Source of the DNA: Sphingopyxis sp. MWB1 | GTDB lineage: Bacteria > Pseudomonadota > Alphaproteobacteria > Sphingomonadales > Sphingomonadaceae | Reading direction: 5' to 3' | Assembly: GCF_000763945.1 (NCBI RefSeq) | Contig: NZ_JQFJ01000005.1 | Coordinates: 186,001-250,000 of the forward strand | DNA length: 64,000 nucleotides | In this document: piece by piece, positions 41,292 through 50,281 of the stretch | How positions within the stretch are numbered: the first letter of the stretch is position 1 | Layout of the letters: each line of letters opens with the position of its first letter | Notes under the pieces: model-generated | Databases searched by the model: none | Told to the model about the DNA's origin: nothing | Seen by the model: the letters and a program-made list of their open reading frames with translations, nothing else | Translations under genes and position numbers: made by a program

Positions 41292-42119
41292 ATGGGAGCG
41301 GGACAGAAAACATGGGGCGCGCAAAAAAGCGGCATTGCCGTCGCCGTCGCGCTGCATGTCGTCATCATCGGCCTGCTATCGGTGCAGTGGACCGCAGGCG
41401 AACGGCGTTTTGACAATCCGCCGATGGAGGTCGATCTGATCGCCGAAACGGCGGCGACCTCGACCGCCCCGGTGATCAGCCAGACCCCGCCGCCGCCGCG
41501 CCTTGGCGAAGAATTGTCGCGCGACATTGCGGTGCCTGAGCCCCTGCCGACGCCGACGCCGCCCGTCCCCGACCCCATTGTCCGGCCCGACCCGGCCCCG
41601 GCGCCCAGGCTGACGCCCCGTCCAGCCCCAACTCCACCGAAAAAGCAGGCACCACCCGCGCAGAAAAGCCAGCCCAAGGCGACGCCAAAGCCGACGACCA
41701 CGCCGCGCGCTGCCCGGCCCACGGGGCGGCTCGACGGCATCGCCGAAGGCCTGTCGCGCAGCGAGACAAAGGACAGCGCGTCCAAGGGCGCGCCCGCGGC
41801 CGCGACTGCTGCCGAAGTCCGCCGCTCGATCGACGTCAGCATCAAGGCAGCGGTCGCGCCCCGCTGGAACAGCTGCCGCGTCAGCGGGGTCGATGTTGAT
41901 CAGCTCAAGACAGTGGTGAAATTCCGCCTCAACCGTTCGGGCGGCCTCGCGGGCTTCACCAGCGTCACCACCAGCGGCGAAAATGACAGCAACCGTTTCC
42001 AGGTTCAGCGGCATCAGGAGTGCGCCAAACGCGCGGTCGAACTCGCCGCGCCTTTCGACCTGCCAGCGGATAACTACGACTTCTGGCAAAATTACACGCT
42101 CGATTTTCTGAAGAGGTAA
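41292..42119 (+). CDS. tolA: Cell-envelope protein TolA
   Basis: A 275-residue anchored protein linking the TolQR motor to TolB/Pal. A single membrane helix is at about residues 15-31 (IAVAVALHVVIIGLLSV), then a very Pro-rich linker (about 60-150: PPPPRLGEELSRD, TPTPPVPDPIVRPDP, TPRPAPTPPKKQAPP), and a C-terminal TolA/TonB-like domain (about 175-275: VAPRWNSCRVSGVDVDQLKTVVKFRLNRSGGL). The linker replaces the helical stalk of E. coli TolA, as in other alphaproteobacteria. Operon position between tolR and tolB supports the call. Confidence 0.88.
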   Translation: MGAGQKTWGAQKSGIAVAVALHVVIIGLLSVQWTAGERRFDNPPMEVDLIAETAATSTAPVISQTPPPPRLGEELSRDIAVPEPLPTPTPPVPDPIVRPDPAPAPRLTPRPAPTPPKKQAPPAQKSQPKATPKPTTTPRAARPTGRLDGIAEGLSRSETKDSASKGAPAAATAAEVRRSIDVSIKAAVAPRWNSCRVSGVDVDQLKTVVKFRLNRSGGLAGFTSVTTSGENDSNRFQVQRHQECAKRAVELAAPFDLPADNYDFWQNYTLDFLKR

Positions 42120-42124
42120 GCGAT

Positions 42125-43486
42125 ATGCTCCGTCCCATCACTCTTTCGCTCGCCGTTGCTCTGGCTGCCGCGGCCCCCGTTCTCGGCCAGCAAAGTGCCC
42201 CGGCCACCGCCGCCACCACCGAACCACGCGAAACGATCGAAGGCACGCTCTCGCAGGATCGCACGGTTATCGCCGTTCCCGCCTTTGCCACGCCGCAGGT
42301 GGAAACCGTCGCAGGCCTTCGCACCGACAGCCTGGGTCGCCAGATTGCCGATGTGATCGCCGCCGACCTCGAACGCAGCGGGCTCTATGCCCCCATCGGC
42401 CCCGGCAGCCTGCGCGCGATCAGCATGAGCGAGGTGACCGCGCCGCGCTTCGCTGACTGGCGCGCACGCAATGCGGAAAATCTCGTCCATGGTTTTGTGC
42501 GGGCAAGCGGCACCGGCGGCCTGATCGTCGGCTGCTACCTTTATGACACGGCGCTCGGCAGCGAACTCGTTCGCCAGGGCTATGAGATTCAGCCCGGCGA
42601 CTGGCGCCGCGCCGCGCATAAATGCGCCGACGCCATTTATGCGCGCCTTTCGGGCGAAGCACCCTTCTTCGACAGCCGCGTCGCTTATATCGCTGAAAGC
42701 GGCCCCAAGGGAAATCGCATCAAGCGTCTCGCCATCATGGATTCAGATGGCGGCAACCACCGCTTCATCACCAATGGCCAGGCGCTGGCGATCAGCCCGC
42801 GCTTCTCGCCCGATTACAAGAAGATCGTTTACGTCAGCTATTTGAACAACCGCGTTCGCGTCTTCATCTATGACATCGACAACGGCACGCAAAAGCTGGT
42901 GACCGAAAGCGGCAATGCGACCTTCGCCCCGCGCTGGTCGCCCGATGGCCGGCAGATTCTTTTCTCTATGGCTGTCGGCGGCAATACCGACATTTATCGC
43001 GTCTCGGCCGAGGGCGGCACGCCCGTCCGCCTGACCACCGCGCCGGGGATTGACGTTGGCGGCAGCTTTTCGCCCGACGGCAAAAAGATCGTCTTTGAAA
43101 GCGATCGTTCGGGCAGTCAGCAGCTTTATGTGATGAATGTCGACGGATCCGACCAGCGCCGCATCAGCTTTGGCGGTGGACGCTATGCCACGCCCGAATG
43201 GTCGCCGCGCGGCGACTTGATCGCCTTTACCCGCCTTGGCGGCGGCGAGTTCCGCATCGGTGTGATGACTCCATCGGGCGGCAATATCCGCATGCTCACC
43301 AACAGCTGGCAGGACGAAGCGCCGACCTGGTCGCCCAATGGCCGCGTGATCCAGTTTTTCCGCACCACGCCGGGCCGCGAGGGCAAATCAAGCCTGTGGC
43401 AAGTTGACCTGACCGGCGTTAACCTGCGGCGTCTGCCCACCCCCCAGGACGGCTCGGACCCAAGCTGGGGACCGATCCTGCCGTAA
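42125..43486 (+). CDS. tolB: Periplasmic protein TolB
   Basis: A 453-residue periplasmic protein with signal peptide (residues 1-22: LRPITLSLAVALAAAAPVLGQ), an N-terminal TolB_N domain (about 45-170) and a six-bladed WD40-like propeller with repeated WSPDG/FSPDG units (RFSPDYKKIVYVS, RWSPDGRQILFSMA, SFSPDGKKIVFES, EWSPRGDLIAFT, TWSPNGRVIQFF). It binds Pal and TolA. It starts 5 nt after tolA. Confidence 0.96.
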   Translation: MLRPITLSLAVALAAAAPVLGQQSAPATAATTEPRETIEGTLSQDRTVIAVPAFATPQVETVAGLRTDSLGRQIADVIAADLERSGLYAPIGPGSLRAISMSEVTAPRFADWRARNAENLVHGFVRASGTGGLIVGCYLYDTALGSELVRQGYEIQPGDWRRAAHKCADAIYARLSGEAPFFDSRVAYIAESGPKGNRIKRLAIMDSDGGNHRFITNGQALAISPRFSPDYKKIVYVSYLNNRVRVFIYDIDNGTQKLVTESGNATFAPRWSPDGRQILFSMAVGGNTDIYRVSAEGGTPVRLTTAPGIDVGGSFSPDGKKIVFESDRSGSQQLYVMNVDGSDQRRISFGGGRYATPEWSPRGDLIAFTRLGGGEFRIGVMTPSGGNIRMLTNSWQDEAPTWSPNGRVIQFFRTTPGREGKSSLWQVDLTGVNLRRLPTPQDGSDPSWGPILP

Positions 43487-43597
43487 AACACAGGCGAGCA
43501 GGCGGAACGAAATCGGGCGGGCTGGATTATTTTGTTCAACATGGGTTCATCCCGCCGCATCACGAATGACCCTGATATTAACCAAAGGACGGAAGAG

Positions 43598-44110
43598 ATG
43601 AGGATAAAGAAAAGCACCGCCACGCTCGCGGCCATCGCCATGTTCGCCGTGGGGGCCTGCTCCAAAAAGGCGCCCGAAGTACTGCCCCCGCCGCCCGCCG
43701 GCACCGATGATGGCAGCGGCGCGGGAACCGGCGCGGGCGTCATTCCGGGATCGCAGGAAGATTTCGTGGCCAGCGTCGCCGCGGACCGCATCTTCTTCGG
43801 CTTTGACCAATATAATGTCGATGCCGAAGATCAGGCGACACTGCGCAGTCAGGCACAGTGGCTGCAGCGCAATCCCGCCGTCCGCGTCACGCTGGAAGGC
43901 CATGCTGACGAGCGCGGCACCCGCGATTACAATATCGCGCTGGGCGAACGCCGCGCCAATGCCGCGAAAAATTATCTCGCCTCGCTGGGTGTCGACCCGT
44001 CGCGCATTCAGGTCATCAGCTATGGCAAGGAACGCCCGGCGGCGCTCGGTTCGACCGAGGAAGCCTATGCCCAGAACCGCCGCGCGGTGACGGTCATCAT
44101 CGGCCGCTGA
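43598..44110 (+). CDS. pal: Peptidoglycan-associated lipoprotein Pal
   Basis: A 170-residue outer-membrane lipoprotein that anchors the Tol system to peptidoglycan. The lipobox is AVGAC with Cys21. The OmpA-like domain holds RIFFGFDQYNVDAEDQATLRSQAQWLQRNPAVRVTLEGHADERGTRDYNIALGERRANAAKNYL, with the usual diaminopimelate-binding Asp/Arg (NIALGERRA). ATG 43598 behind GGACGGAAG gives a proper signal peptide; an ATG at 43532 lies upstream without one. It ends 0 nt before the convergent gspO stop. Confidence 0.96.
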   Translation: MRIKKSTATLAAIAMFAVGACSKKAPEVLPPPPAGTDDGSGAGTGAGVIPGSQEDFVASVAADRIFFGFDQYNVDAEDQATLRSQAQWLQRNPAVRVTLEGHADERGTRDYNIALGERRANAAKNYLASLGVDPSRIQVISYGKERPAALGSTEEAYAQNRRAVTVIIGR

Positions 44111-44902
44111 TCAAAGCCCGGCGACCAGCGGCCAGAGCGGCAAGCCCGCCCAAGCCGCGACGCATAAAAAGCTTCCAAAGGGGATGCGCCGCATAACCAG
44201 CGGCGTGTCCCCTTTTTGCTGGCTCGCCAGCGCCCAGCCCAGCCCGCACAGGCTGGCGATGAGCAGGATGAAGGGCAATGCCTGCCATCCGGTCCAGGCG
44301 CCAATCGCCGCAAACAGCTTGGGATCGCCGCCGCCCATCCCCTCGCTTCCGCGCAGGCGGCGGTAGCCCCACGCGACCAGCAGCAGGGACAGGCCGCCCG
44401 CCACCGCGCCCATCCAGCGGTCCCATATGCCCAGGTCGAGCAGCGCGCCGCCCGCGACGAGGCCGATCACCGCAAGCGGCAAGGTCAGCCGGTCCGGCAG
44501 CCAGTAATGCCGCGCATCGAGCAGCGCGAGCGGCAGGAGCAGCCAGCCGAACAAGGCCCAGCTCCACCCGGCAAGTCCTGGCATGATCGCGAGCGCGGCG
44601 GCTCCGATCATCGCCGCGCCCAGTTCAACCCTGTCGTGAAAGGGGTCGATCGCCGCCCCGCAATCGGGGCAGCGCCCGCGCCGCCACCGTGCCGACAGCA
44701 GCGGCACAAGATCACGCACGCCTAGACTTCGCCCGCACCCGTCGCACGCCGAACGCCCGCCCAGCGACCGCCCGGCAGGCCAGCGCAGCACAAGCGTGGC
44801 GGCAAAGCTGCCCCATATCAGCCCCAGCAGCGCCCCGAAAATCACGCCCCAAGTCCAGGGCAGGGCGTCCAGCGCGCCAAGCACGCTTGCCAGCATGTGC
44901 AT
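44111..44902 (-). CDS. gspO: Prepilin peptidase GspO (A24 aspartyl protease)
   Basis: A 263-residue membrane protease that cleaves and may N-methylate the T2SS pseudopilins. The zinc-type cysteine pairs are Cys53/Cys56 and Cys78/Cys81 in the loop after the first helix; catalytic Asp residues are in LLDARHYWLPD (about 129) and EGMGGGDPKLFAAIGAW. About eight hydrophobic helices follow. It is the last gene of the gspC-to-O operon, 1 nt after the gspN stop. Its product should process GspG, H, I, J and K encoded upstream. Confidence 0.93.
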   Translation of the reverse strand: MHMLASVLGALDALPWTWGVIFGALLGLIWGSFAATLVLRWPAGRSLGGRSACDGCGRSLGVRDLVPLLSARWRRGRCPDCGAAIDPFHDRVELGAAMIGAAALAIMPGLAGWSWALFGWLLLPLALLDARHYWLPDRLTLPLAVIGLVAGGALLDLGIWDRWMGAVAGGLSLLLVAWGYRRLRGSEGMGGGDPKLFAAIGAWTGWQALPFILLIASLCGLGWALASQQKGDTPLVMRRIPFGSFLCVAAWAGLPLWPLVAGL

Positions 44903-44903
44903 G

Positions 44904-45623
44904 TTAGAAACGACCGGTGCTTGTCAGCGCAAAGCCGCCCGGTCCTGCCTTGAACCCCAGCGCCGCCAGCGCCGCCGCCATCGCCGAATCGCGATTGGCG
45001 TCAATGGTCAGCCGCGCGCGATAGGCACCCTTGCCATCGAAGGCGAGCGTCAGCTTTTCCATTCCCGAACCGCTCGCCAGTGTCGCCTGCGCGCGGCCCG
45101 CCACACAGGCGAGCGGACCCGACAAGCCTTGCGACAGGTCGAGCCCGGCAATTGGCGCCGCCACCGACAGGCTGATCCGTCCGGCGGCTTCGGCGCATCG
45201 CCCTTGAGGATCAAAGCGGATGGTCGCGCCTTCAAAACCGATCCGGTCGGCGGGGATCGCTCCCAATCCGCCCATCAGCGTCGCGCTCCCCTCGACATCG
45301 GACACGCCGCGCGGGTTGCTCGCATGAAGCCGCCCGGCAAGCGCGCCGAGCCGCTCGTCAGCGCGCGCAAAATATAGCTCGGTACGGCCAAGGAACAGGG
45401 GCAGGGGCGAAAGGCTGGCGCGCACCGTGCCCAAGGGCAGCGCGCCCAGCCGCGCCTCAACCAATTCGCCCGACCAGACCGACCCGCGCACGGCGCGCGC
45501 CGTTACCCCCGCCCGGTCGGCACCCGCCCACTCAAGCGCCAGCCGCATCGGAAAAGTGGCCGCGACCAGCGCAAGCAGGACCAGCGCCGCCAAAGCGATC
45601 AACGGCGGTCGTACGCGCCTCAT
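44904..45623 (-). CDS. gspN: Type II secretion protein GspN
   Basis: A 239-residue inner-membrane-anchored protein: one N-terminal helix (about 7-26: LIALAALVLLALVAATFPM) followed by a periplasmic part (VRGSVWSGELVEARLGALPLGTVRASLSPLPLFLGRTELYF) typical of T2SS N. It starts with ATG overlapping the gspM stop by 4 nt. GspN is dispensable in some systems; its exact role is uncertain. Confidence 0.82.
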   Translation of the reverse strand: MRRVRPPLIALAALVLLALVAATFPMRLALEWAGADRAGVTARAVRGSVWSGELVEARLGALPLGTVRASLSPLPLFLGRTELYFARADERLGALAGRLHASNPRGVSDVEGSATLMGGLGAIPADRIGFEGATIRFDPQGRCAEAAGRISLSVAAPIAGLDLSQGLSGPLACVAGRAQATLASGSGMEKLTLAFDGKGAYRARLTIDANRDSAMAAALAALGFKAGPGGFALTSTGRF

Positions 45624-46105
45624 TGTCCTGCCTTCCGCAACTCGGCGGTAAGGCCGACGGTGCCGTCGGCGCCCGGGGTGATGTTAAGCTGATCGATGAT
45701 AAAGCCCTGGCTTTCCAATCCCGCCAGCCAGTCGATCAGAACCGGCGCCTTGGCGCGCGCAATGGCAATCGCGACGCCCCTCTCGCCACGCCCTTCATTG
45801 CGGTCCAGCGTCAGGCCGATTTCTCCCGCCGATTGCGCCAGATACTGATCAATCGCCAGCGCAGCGCCGCCCGGCGATGCGGACAATGGCGCGGTGGGTT
45901 GCGCGAGCAGGCGCAGCTTGGCCGCCACCCGCCCCTCGCGCTCGACGGCGGCGCGGTGCCCGGCCTGCAAGTCGACAAAGGCGGCGTAGGTCGGGCGCGC
46001 CACCGCCCATAGGAGCACGCCCAGCGCCAGAACGCCCGCAACCCCCATCAGCCAGCGTTCGCGGTTTGAGAGGCCGGCCCACCAATTTTTCATGGCTTCC
46101 ATCAT
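45620..46105 (-). CDS. gspM: Type II secretion protein GspM
   Basis: A 161-residue inner-membrane component: short cytoplasmic N terminus (MMEAMKNWWAGLSNRERWL), helix at about 22-40 (MGVAGVLALGVLLWAVARPTY), then a small ferredoxin-like periplasmic domain. It pairs with GspL in the assembly platform. Its start overlaps the gspL stop by 4 nt (ATGA) and its stop overlaps gspN by 4 nt. Sequence identity to other GspM is low; order and topology identify it. Confidence 0.85.
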   Translation of the reverse strand: MMEAMKNWWAGLSNRERWLMGVAGVLALGVLLWAVARPTYAAFVDLQAGHRAAVEREGRVAAKLRLLAQPTAPLSASPGGAALAIDQYLAQSAGEIGLTLDRNEGRGERGVAIAIARAKAPVLIDWLAGLESQGFIIDQLNITPGADGTVGLTAELRKAGQ

Positions 46106-47250
46106 GGCACCGCCCGGATCGTTACATTGGCCATTTGCTGCCCGTCGCTTCCCGCCATCGGCTGCGCGGTGATGCGATAGCCGCGCGCCTGCAGGGCGAT
46201 CAGCACCGCGTTAATATCCTCGACGCGCGGCGCGGCGAGCGTGGTCGTCAGCGTCCCGTCGGTGCGGTGCGACAGGTTTTTCAGCGCCACACCCGGCGTA
46301 TCAGTCATTGCATCATAAAGCGCCGAAGCCGGAACCGAAAAGGCAAGCGGCCCGCCGCCCGCCGCCGCCAACCGCCGGTCGATTTCGGCTTCGGCGGTGG
46401 CGGCATCGGGCGCCGATATGCCCGCTTTCTCAGCCGCCGCCAGCGTTGCGGCATCGGCGCGGCTTGTGTCGGACGACAGGCGCAGGGCGTAGACGATGGG
46501 GATGAGCAGGCTGACGATCAGCAGCGCCAGCAGCAGCCGCTTGCCGAGCCGGAGCAGCGCCGGGTCGACGCCCCAGCGGCGTTTGGGCTTCCACGCGCCG
46601 GATAAAAGATCGACTGGCGGCGTCGCCAGCGACAACAGCAGCGTCTCGCGCACTTGTTCGGCATCGAGCGGCGCTATCACCGCTCCCTGCGCCATCAACG
46701 CATCAAGCTCCGGGTCCGACGCATAGGCGCGGTCGATGCTGCGAATAATTGCCTCACCGCCGCTTTCGGCGGTCCATAGCTGGCCAGGCTCGGGCGGAGG
46801 AAGCGTCGCGGCCGCGGGGATGATCGCCGCTGCCGTCAGCCCCTCGCCCGCCAGCCATTCGGTCCAGCGGGTCATCGCCGCATGGGTCGTGACCGCAACG
46901 GGAACCGCCTGCCCATCCGCCGCCGGAAGCCCGGCCGCAACATGCAGCGCCGCCGGATCGCCAAGGCTGCCCTTCAGCGCGTCGATACGCGCCGCTGCCG
47001 CGGCCTGTGCCGGTGCAGCATCGGGATAATGATAATAGCGAATGGGGACATCGACCGCGGGTGCGAGCGCGATCAGCCGGTCATCGGTCGGGCGGTCCTC
47101 TGCCGGGCGTTCCCAGGCATCGACCCAGCCATCATCCTGCCCCGAATCAATGACGATCCCATCCTCGACGCGCATCCACGCGGGACGCGCCTTCTCCTCG
47201 CTCTCCAGCGCATGAAGCGACGGCAGCCACAGGATCAACGTGCGGCTCAC
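46102..47250 (-). CDS. gspL: Type II secretion protein GspL
   Basis: A 382-residue inner-membrane protein: an N-terminal actin-like cytoplasmic domain (SRTLILWLPSLHALESE...), one membrane helix at about residues 245-265 (LGKRLLLALLIVSLLIPIVYAL), and a periplasmic ferredoxin-like domain. It binds GspE and GspM. I chose GTG 47250, 1 nt after the gspK stop, as the N terminus then matches the domain start; a longer frame lies in gspK. Translation is coupled to both neighbours. Confidence 0.85.
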   Translation of the reverse strand: MSRTLILWLPSLHALESEEKARPAWMRVEDGIVIDSGQDDGWVDAWERPAEDRPTDDRLIALAPAVDVPIRYYHYPDAAPAQAAAAARIDALKGSLGDPAALHVAAGLPAADGQAVPVAVTTHAAMTRWTEWLAGEGLTAAAIIPAAATLPPPEPGQLWTAESGGEAIIRSIDRAYASDPELDALMAQGAVIAPLDAEQVRETLLLSLATPPVDLLSGAWKPKRRWGVDPALLRLGKRLLLALLIVSLLIPIVYALRLSSDTSRADAATLAAAEKAGISAPDAATAEAEIDRRLAAAGGGPLAFSVPASALYDAMTDTPGVALKNLSHRTDGTLTTTLAAPRVEDINAVLIALQARGYRITAQPMAGSDGQQMANVTIRAVP

Positions 47251-47251
47251 C

Positions 47252-48265
47252 CTATTCGTCCTCGCCCCAGTCGCGTCGCACAATCGCCGGATGCGCCTGC
47301 CCTGCCACGGGCGCGCCGCCATAGGCGTCGATGAGCGATTGCGCCGTCAAAAAACCATCCCCCATGCTCACTTTCGTCGTCAGTTCAAGCCAGCGGCTAT
47401 TCACCCCTGCCTGCTCGGCGGCTTCGCCCGATGGTTTGCGCCCTTCAAACACCCGCGCCTCCCAGAATCGGACGCTGCTGCCATAGCCGCCTGCGGGACG
47501 CGCCGCCAGCGCTGCCCGTGCATCGGCAAGGCTGAGCTTGCCGGGAAGCAGCATGGCAATCAGCGCGGCCTGTTCGGGTGCCAGCGTGTTAACGTTCAGG
47601 CGCGTGGGCTCTGTCACCGGCAGCGCGCATATCCAAGGTTTCAACTGGGCATAGATTTTCCCGCTCACGCCCCTTACCGCGCGCAGCTCGCTGATGTCGG
47701 CCATCGGGCGATTGGCGGGCAGATAGGCGGGGTCCATGGCGCGATAGACGCCATCTTCGGCGCCCAGCGGCCCTTCCTTTCCATCGCTGTCGATCCAGTC
47801 GGCGGCGGCCCCGGCAATCGCCATCGCCTCGCCCCGGTCAATTCCGAGCAGGACCATCAATTCGGTAAATTGTCCGATGGCGCTGGCGCGCTGCTGAAAT
47901 ATATCGGGCGCGGTTTCGGCCACCAGGCTGTTGAGGTTGAAGCAATTATTGGCATCGACCAGCCGCGCCCGCGCCGTCCCGACCGGAAGCGGCAGGGTGA
48001 ATTCGCGGCCCAGCCAATCGCCCGCAAGCGTCAGCTTGGCCGGATCGCGCTTCACCAGATCGCCCACCCGGCGCATCGCAATTTCCTCGGCGGCAAAGGC
48101 ATAGGCGCGGCCCTGATCGACTGTCGCCGCGCTGGCCGCAATCCGCGTCGCCAGCATCAGCCGGTCGAGCGCCGCCGCCGAAATCACCGCCATCACCGCG
48201 ACGAGTAACAGAACGCTGAGGAGCGCCGCGCCGCGTTCCTGCGGCAGGGGGAGCGGGCCGTTCAT
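47252..48265 (-). CDS. gspK: Type II secretion minor pseudopilin GspK
   Basis: A 337-residue pseudopilin expected at the pseudopilus tip. The prepilin motif is RGAALLSVLLLVAVMAV near residues 11-27, without the Glu at position +5, as is usual for GspK. The large domain contains the helical insertion and MALVLL-like IGQFTELMVLLGIDRGEAMAIAGAAADWIDSDG, typical of the family. It starts by ATGA overlap with gspJ. Confidence 0.92.
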   Translation of the reverse strand: MNGPLPLPQERGAALLSVLLLVAVMAVISAAALDRLMLATRIAASAATVDQGRAYAFAAEEIAMRRVGDLVKRDPAKLTLAGDWLGREFTLPLPVGTARARLVDANNCFNLNSLVAETAPDIFQQRASAIGQFTELMVLLGIDRGEAMAIAGAAADWIDSDGKEGPLGAEDGVYRAMDPAYLPANRPMADISELRAVRGVSGKIYAQLKPWICALPVTEPTRLNVNTLAPEQAALIAMLLPGKLSLADARAALAARPAGGYGSSVRFWEARVFEGRKPSGEAAEQAGVNSRWLELTTKVSMGDGFLTAQSLIDAYGGAPVAGQAHPAIVRRDWGEDE

Positions 48266-48945
48266 GGTGCCTCCTCCTCTCCATCGGCGCCCGGCGCAGG
48301 CGGCGGGGTCGGCGCGACAAGGAACCTCATCACCAGCGGCGCGCGTCCTTCGCGGGTAAGCCGTACTTCAACCGCGCGCGGCAAACGCCCGCCCGGCTCC
48401 GACGTCCAGCTTTCGCCCCAATTGCCAAGATCGTCGCGATAGCGGACCTGCGCCCCGCTCACCTCGCGCGCAATCGCATCGCCCTCGCCCAGCGCCGCGC
48501 CGTCGAGCATCGGCTGCACCGCGCGTCGCCATTCGTCCCCTACAAGGCGATAGCCGACACGCTCGATATCGGGGCGCGCCCCACCCGTCATCGCGCCTGC
48601 CCCGGCGTGCACGAGCGAAAAACCGCTGGCAGACCCGGCAAAGGCGGGCAACAGCTCGCCCGCCGCTCCCCGCGTCGGGCGCGCCACCGCCTGCGCCAGA
48701 TCATTGGCCATGACCGCGCGGAGCCGGTTGATCCCGCCCATCGCCTTCAGCCATTCCTGCACCGCGCCCTGCGTATCGACGCTGCTACGCAGCAGGCCGA
48801 CGCCCATGGCGGCGATGGCGGCAAAGATTGACAGCGCCACCAGCATTTCGACCAGAGTGAAGCCGCTCTCGCCCCCGCACACGCCCCCCGATGCTGGCCG
48901 GCGTCCCGCCGAAGCGGAAAAGGAACGGCATGGCCCCGTCCTCAT
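48262..48945 (-). CDS. gspJ: Type II secretion minor pseudopilin GspJ
   Basis: A 227-residue pseudopilin. Prepilin site ESGFTLVEMLVALSIFAAIAAMG: cleavage after Gly28, Glu33 at +5. I chose ATG 48945, which overlaps the gspI stop by 4 nt (ATGA); the longer frame to 49131 encodes gspI in another frame. It forms the GspK-I-J tip complex. Confidence 0.9.
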   Translation of the reverse strand: MRTGPCRSFSASAGRRPASGGVCGGESGFTLVEMLVALSIFAAIAAMGVGLLRSSVDTQGAVQEWLKAMGGINRLRAVMANDLAQAVARPTRGAAGELLPAFAGSASGFSLVHAGAGAMTGGARPDIERVGYRLVGDEWRRAVQPMLDGAALGEGDAIAREVSGAQVRYRDDLGNWGESWTSEPGGRLPRAVEVRLTREGRAPLVMRFLVAPTPPPAPGADGEEEAP

Positions 48946-49334
48946 CGCGCGGGCCGGATGATCGTCAGCGCCGCCTGCCCGCGCCCGCTCACCGGCCGGA
49001 CGAGCAAATCGACGCGCAGCAAATCGGCATCGGCGGTGCGCGCGACCTGTTGTTCGATACGCCAGTCGCGGCCCCCGTTGCGGGCCGCATGGCTGCTCGC
49101 ACCGATCGTCGGCGGGGTCGGATCGGTCCATAGTTCAACCGCGCGATTCTGCGCCACAATCCCCGCCATGCTGCTTTCGTCAAGATCGCCAGCGGTGCGC
49201 ACGGCATAGGCATCGAGCCGCACCAGCGTCAGCGCAGCGATGCTGATGATGCTGAGCGCCACCAGCATTTCAAGCAGGGTAAAGCCGCCCTCCCCGCGCC
49301 TCCCCGCGCCCGCCGGCTTCGCTTCATTCGCCAC
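48942..49334 (-). CDS. gspI: Type II secretion minor pseudopilin GspI
   Basis: A 130-residue pseudopilin: GEGGFTLLEMLVALSIISIAALTLV, cleavage after Gly17 with Glu22 at +5. I chose GTG 49334, which overlaps the gspH end (stop 49324) by 11 nt; no ATG in frame lies before the prepilin motif within a sensible distance. Family length is about 125-135. It caps the pseudopilus with J and K. Confidence 0.85.
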   Translation of the reverse strand: MANEAKPAGAGRRGEGGFTLLEMLVALSIISIAALTLVRLDAYAVRTAGDLDESSMAGIVAQNRAVELWTDPTPPTIGASSHAARNGGRDWRIEQQVARTADADLLRVDLLVRPVSGRGQAALTIIRPAR

Positions 49335-49812
49335 GGCTGACCTCGCCCGTTGCCGATACCCGCACCATTGCCCGCGCACCGCTCCCGCGCAGCCACAATG
49401 TCTGGGGCGTCGGACTGGTGCCGACACGGTCGAAGATAATCCGCGCCGCTGCGCCGCCCTCGCCCGCGGCAAATTGCACCCCGCCGGGCCAGCCATGCTG
49501 TTCGAAAGCGCGGCCGGGCAAGGGCTGCCACGCGCCCTCCACCCGCCGTTCAAAGCCATAGCCCGAAGGCGCAAAATTGACCGCGACGCTGCGCCCTTCG
49601 ATCACCGCCATGTCGCGCGCCGCCGCCAGCCGCGCCGCCAGCCGGTCGGCCTCGCTGCGCAGCGTGCGCTCCTCGCCCGGAATGGTCAGCACCACCGCTG
49701 TCGCCGCAAGCGCCAGTATCATTAGTACGACCATCAATTCGACAAGCGTAAAGCCGTTGGCGCGGCGTGAGGGCAACCGGCCGATTTTAATTGTCGGCGC
49801 GGATATCCGCAT
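49324..49812 (-). CDS. gspH: Type II secretion minor pseudopilin GspH
   Basis: A 162-residue pseudopilin: RRANGFTLVELMVVLMILALAATAVVL, cleavage after Gly20, Glu25 at +5, followed by a beta-rich domain ending in GEVSRGE. ATG 49812 gives a leader of 20 residues and overlaps gspG by 26 nt; a longer frame to 49881 has no leader features. Adaptor between tip and major pseudopilin. Confidence 0.88.
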   Translation of the reverse strand: MRISAPTIKIGRLPSRRANGFTLVELMVVLMILALAATAVVLTIPGEERTLRSEADRLAARLAAARDMAVIEGRSVAVNFAPSGYGFERRVEGAWQPLPGRAFEQHGWPGGVQFAAGEGGAAARIIFDRVGTSPTPQTLWLRGSGARAMVRVSATGEVSRGE

Positions 49813-50278
49813 TTTCGTCGGTCCCTCCGGGTGCGCCGTCCGCCCCCATCGACCACAGGTCGAACGCCTTGCCGTTCGCACCCGGGGCTTGATAATGATA
49901 GGGGCGCCCCCACGGATCGGCGGGCAGCTTCTTGATATAACCGCCGCGGCGATAGCGTTCGGGCTGCGGCAGGGCGGGCGGCGGCGTGACGAGCGCGTTC
50001 AGCCCATCGGTCGTCGCGGGATAGGTCAGATTGTCGAGCCGATATTGTTCCAGCGCGGTTTCCAGCGTCGCAATATCGGTCTTCGCTTTGGTAACCATTG
50101 CGCGGTCCTGGCTTGGCAGGACATTGATCATCACCACGGTCGCGAGAAGGCCGATGATGAAGATCACCACCATCAATTCGGTCAGGGTAAAGCCGCGTTC
50201 ATCCTTTTTGCGGCGCCGCCGAACAGGGGGCCGGGCGGGATCGAGCATCAGGCGGAAGAAAAGCTGCATGAGCGACAT
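49787..50278 (-). CDS. gspG: Type II secretion major pseudopilin GspG
   Basis: A 163-residue major pseudopilin: leader with RRRRKKDERGFTLTELMVVIFIIGLLATVVM, cleavage after Gly29, Glu34 at +5. The C-terminal half has DNLTYPATTDGLNALVTPPPALP, RYRRGGYIKKLPADPWGRPYHYQAPG and the final SMGADGAPGGTDENADI, the conserved GspG layout with the calcium loop. The leader seems long at 29 residues; an ATG at codon 11 would give the usual length of about 19. Confidence 0.95.
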   Translation of the reverse strand: MSLMQLFFRLMLDPARPPVRRRRKKDERGFTLTELMVVIFIIGLLATVVMINVLPSQDRAMVTKAKTDIATLETALEQYRLDNLTYPATTDGLNALVTPPPALPQPERYRRGGYIKKLPADPWGRPYHYQAPGANGKAFDLWSMGADGAPGGTDENADIRADN

Positions 50279-50281
50279 TAT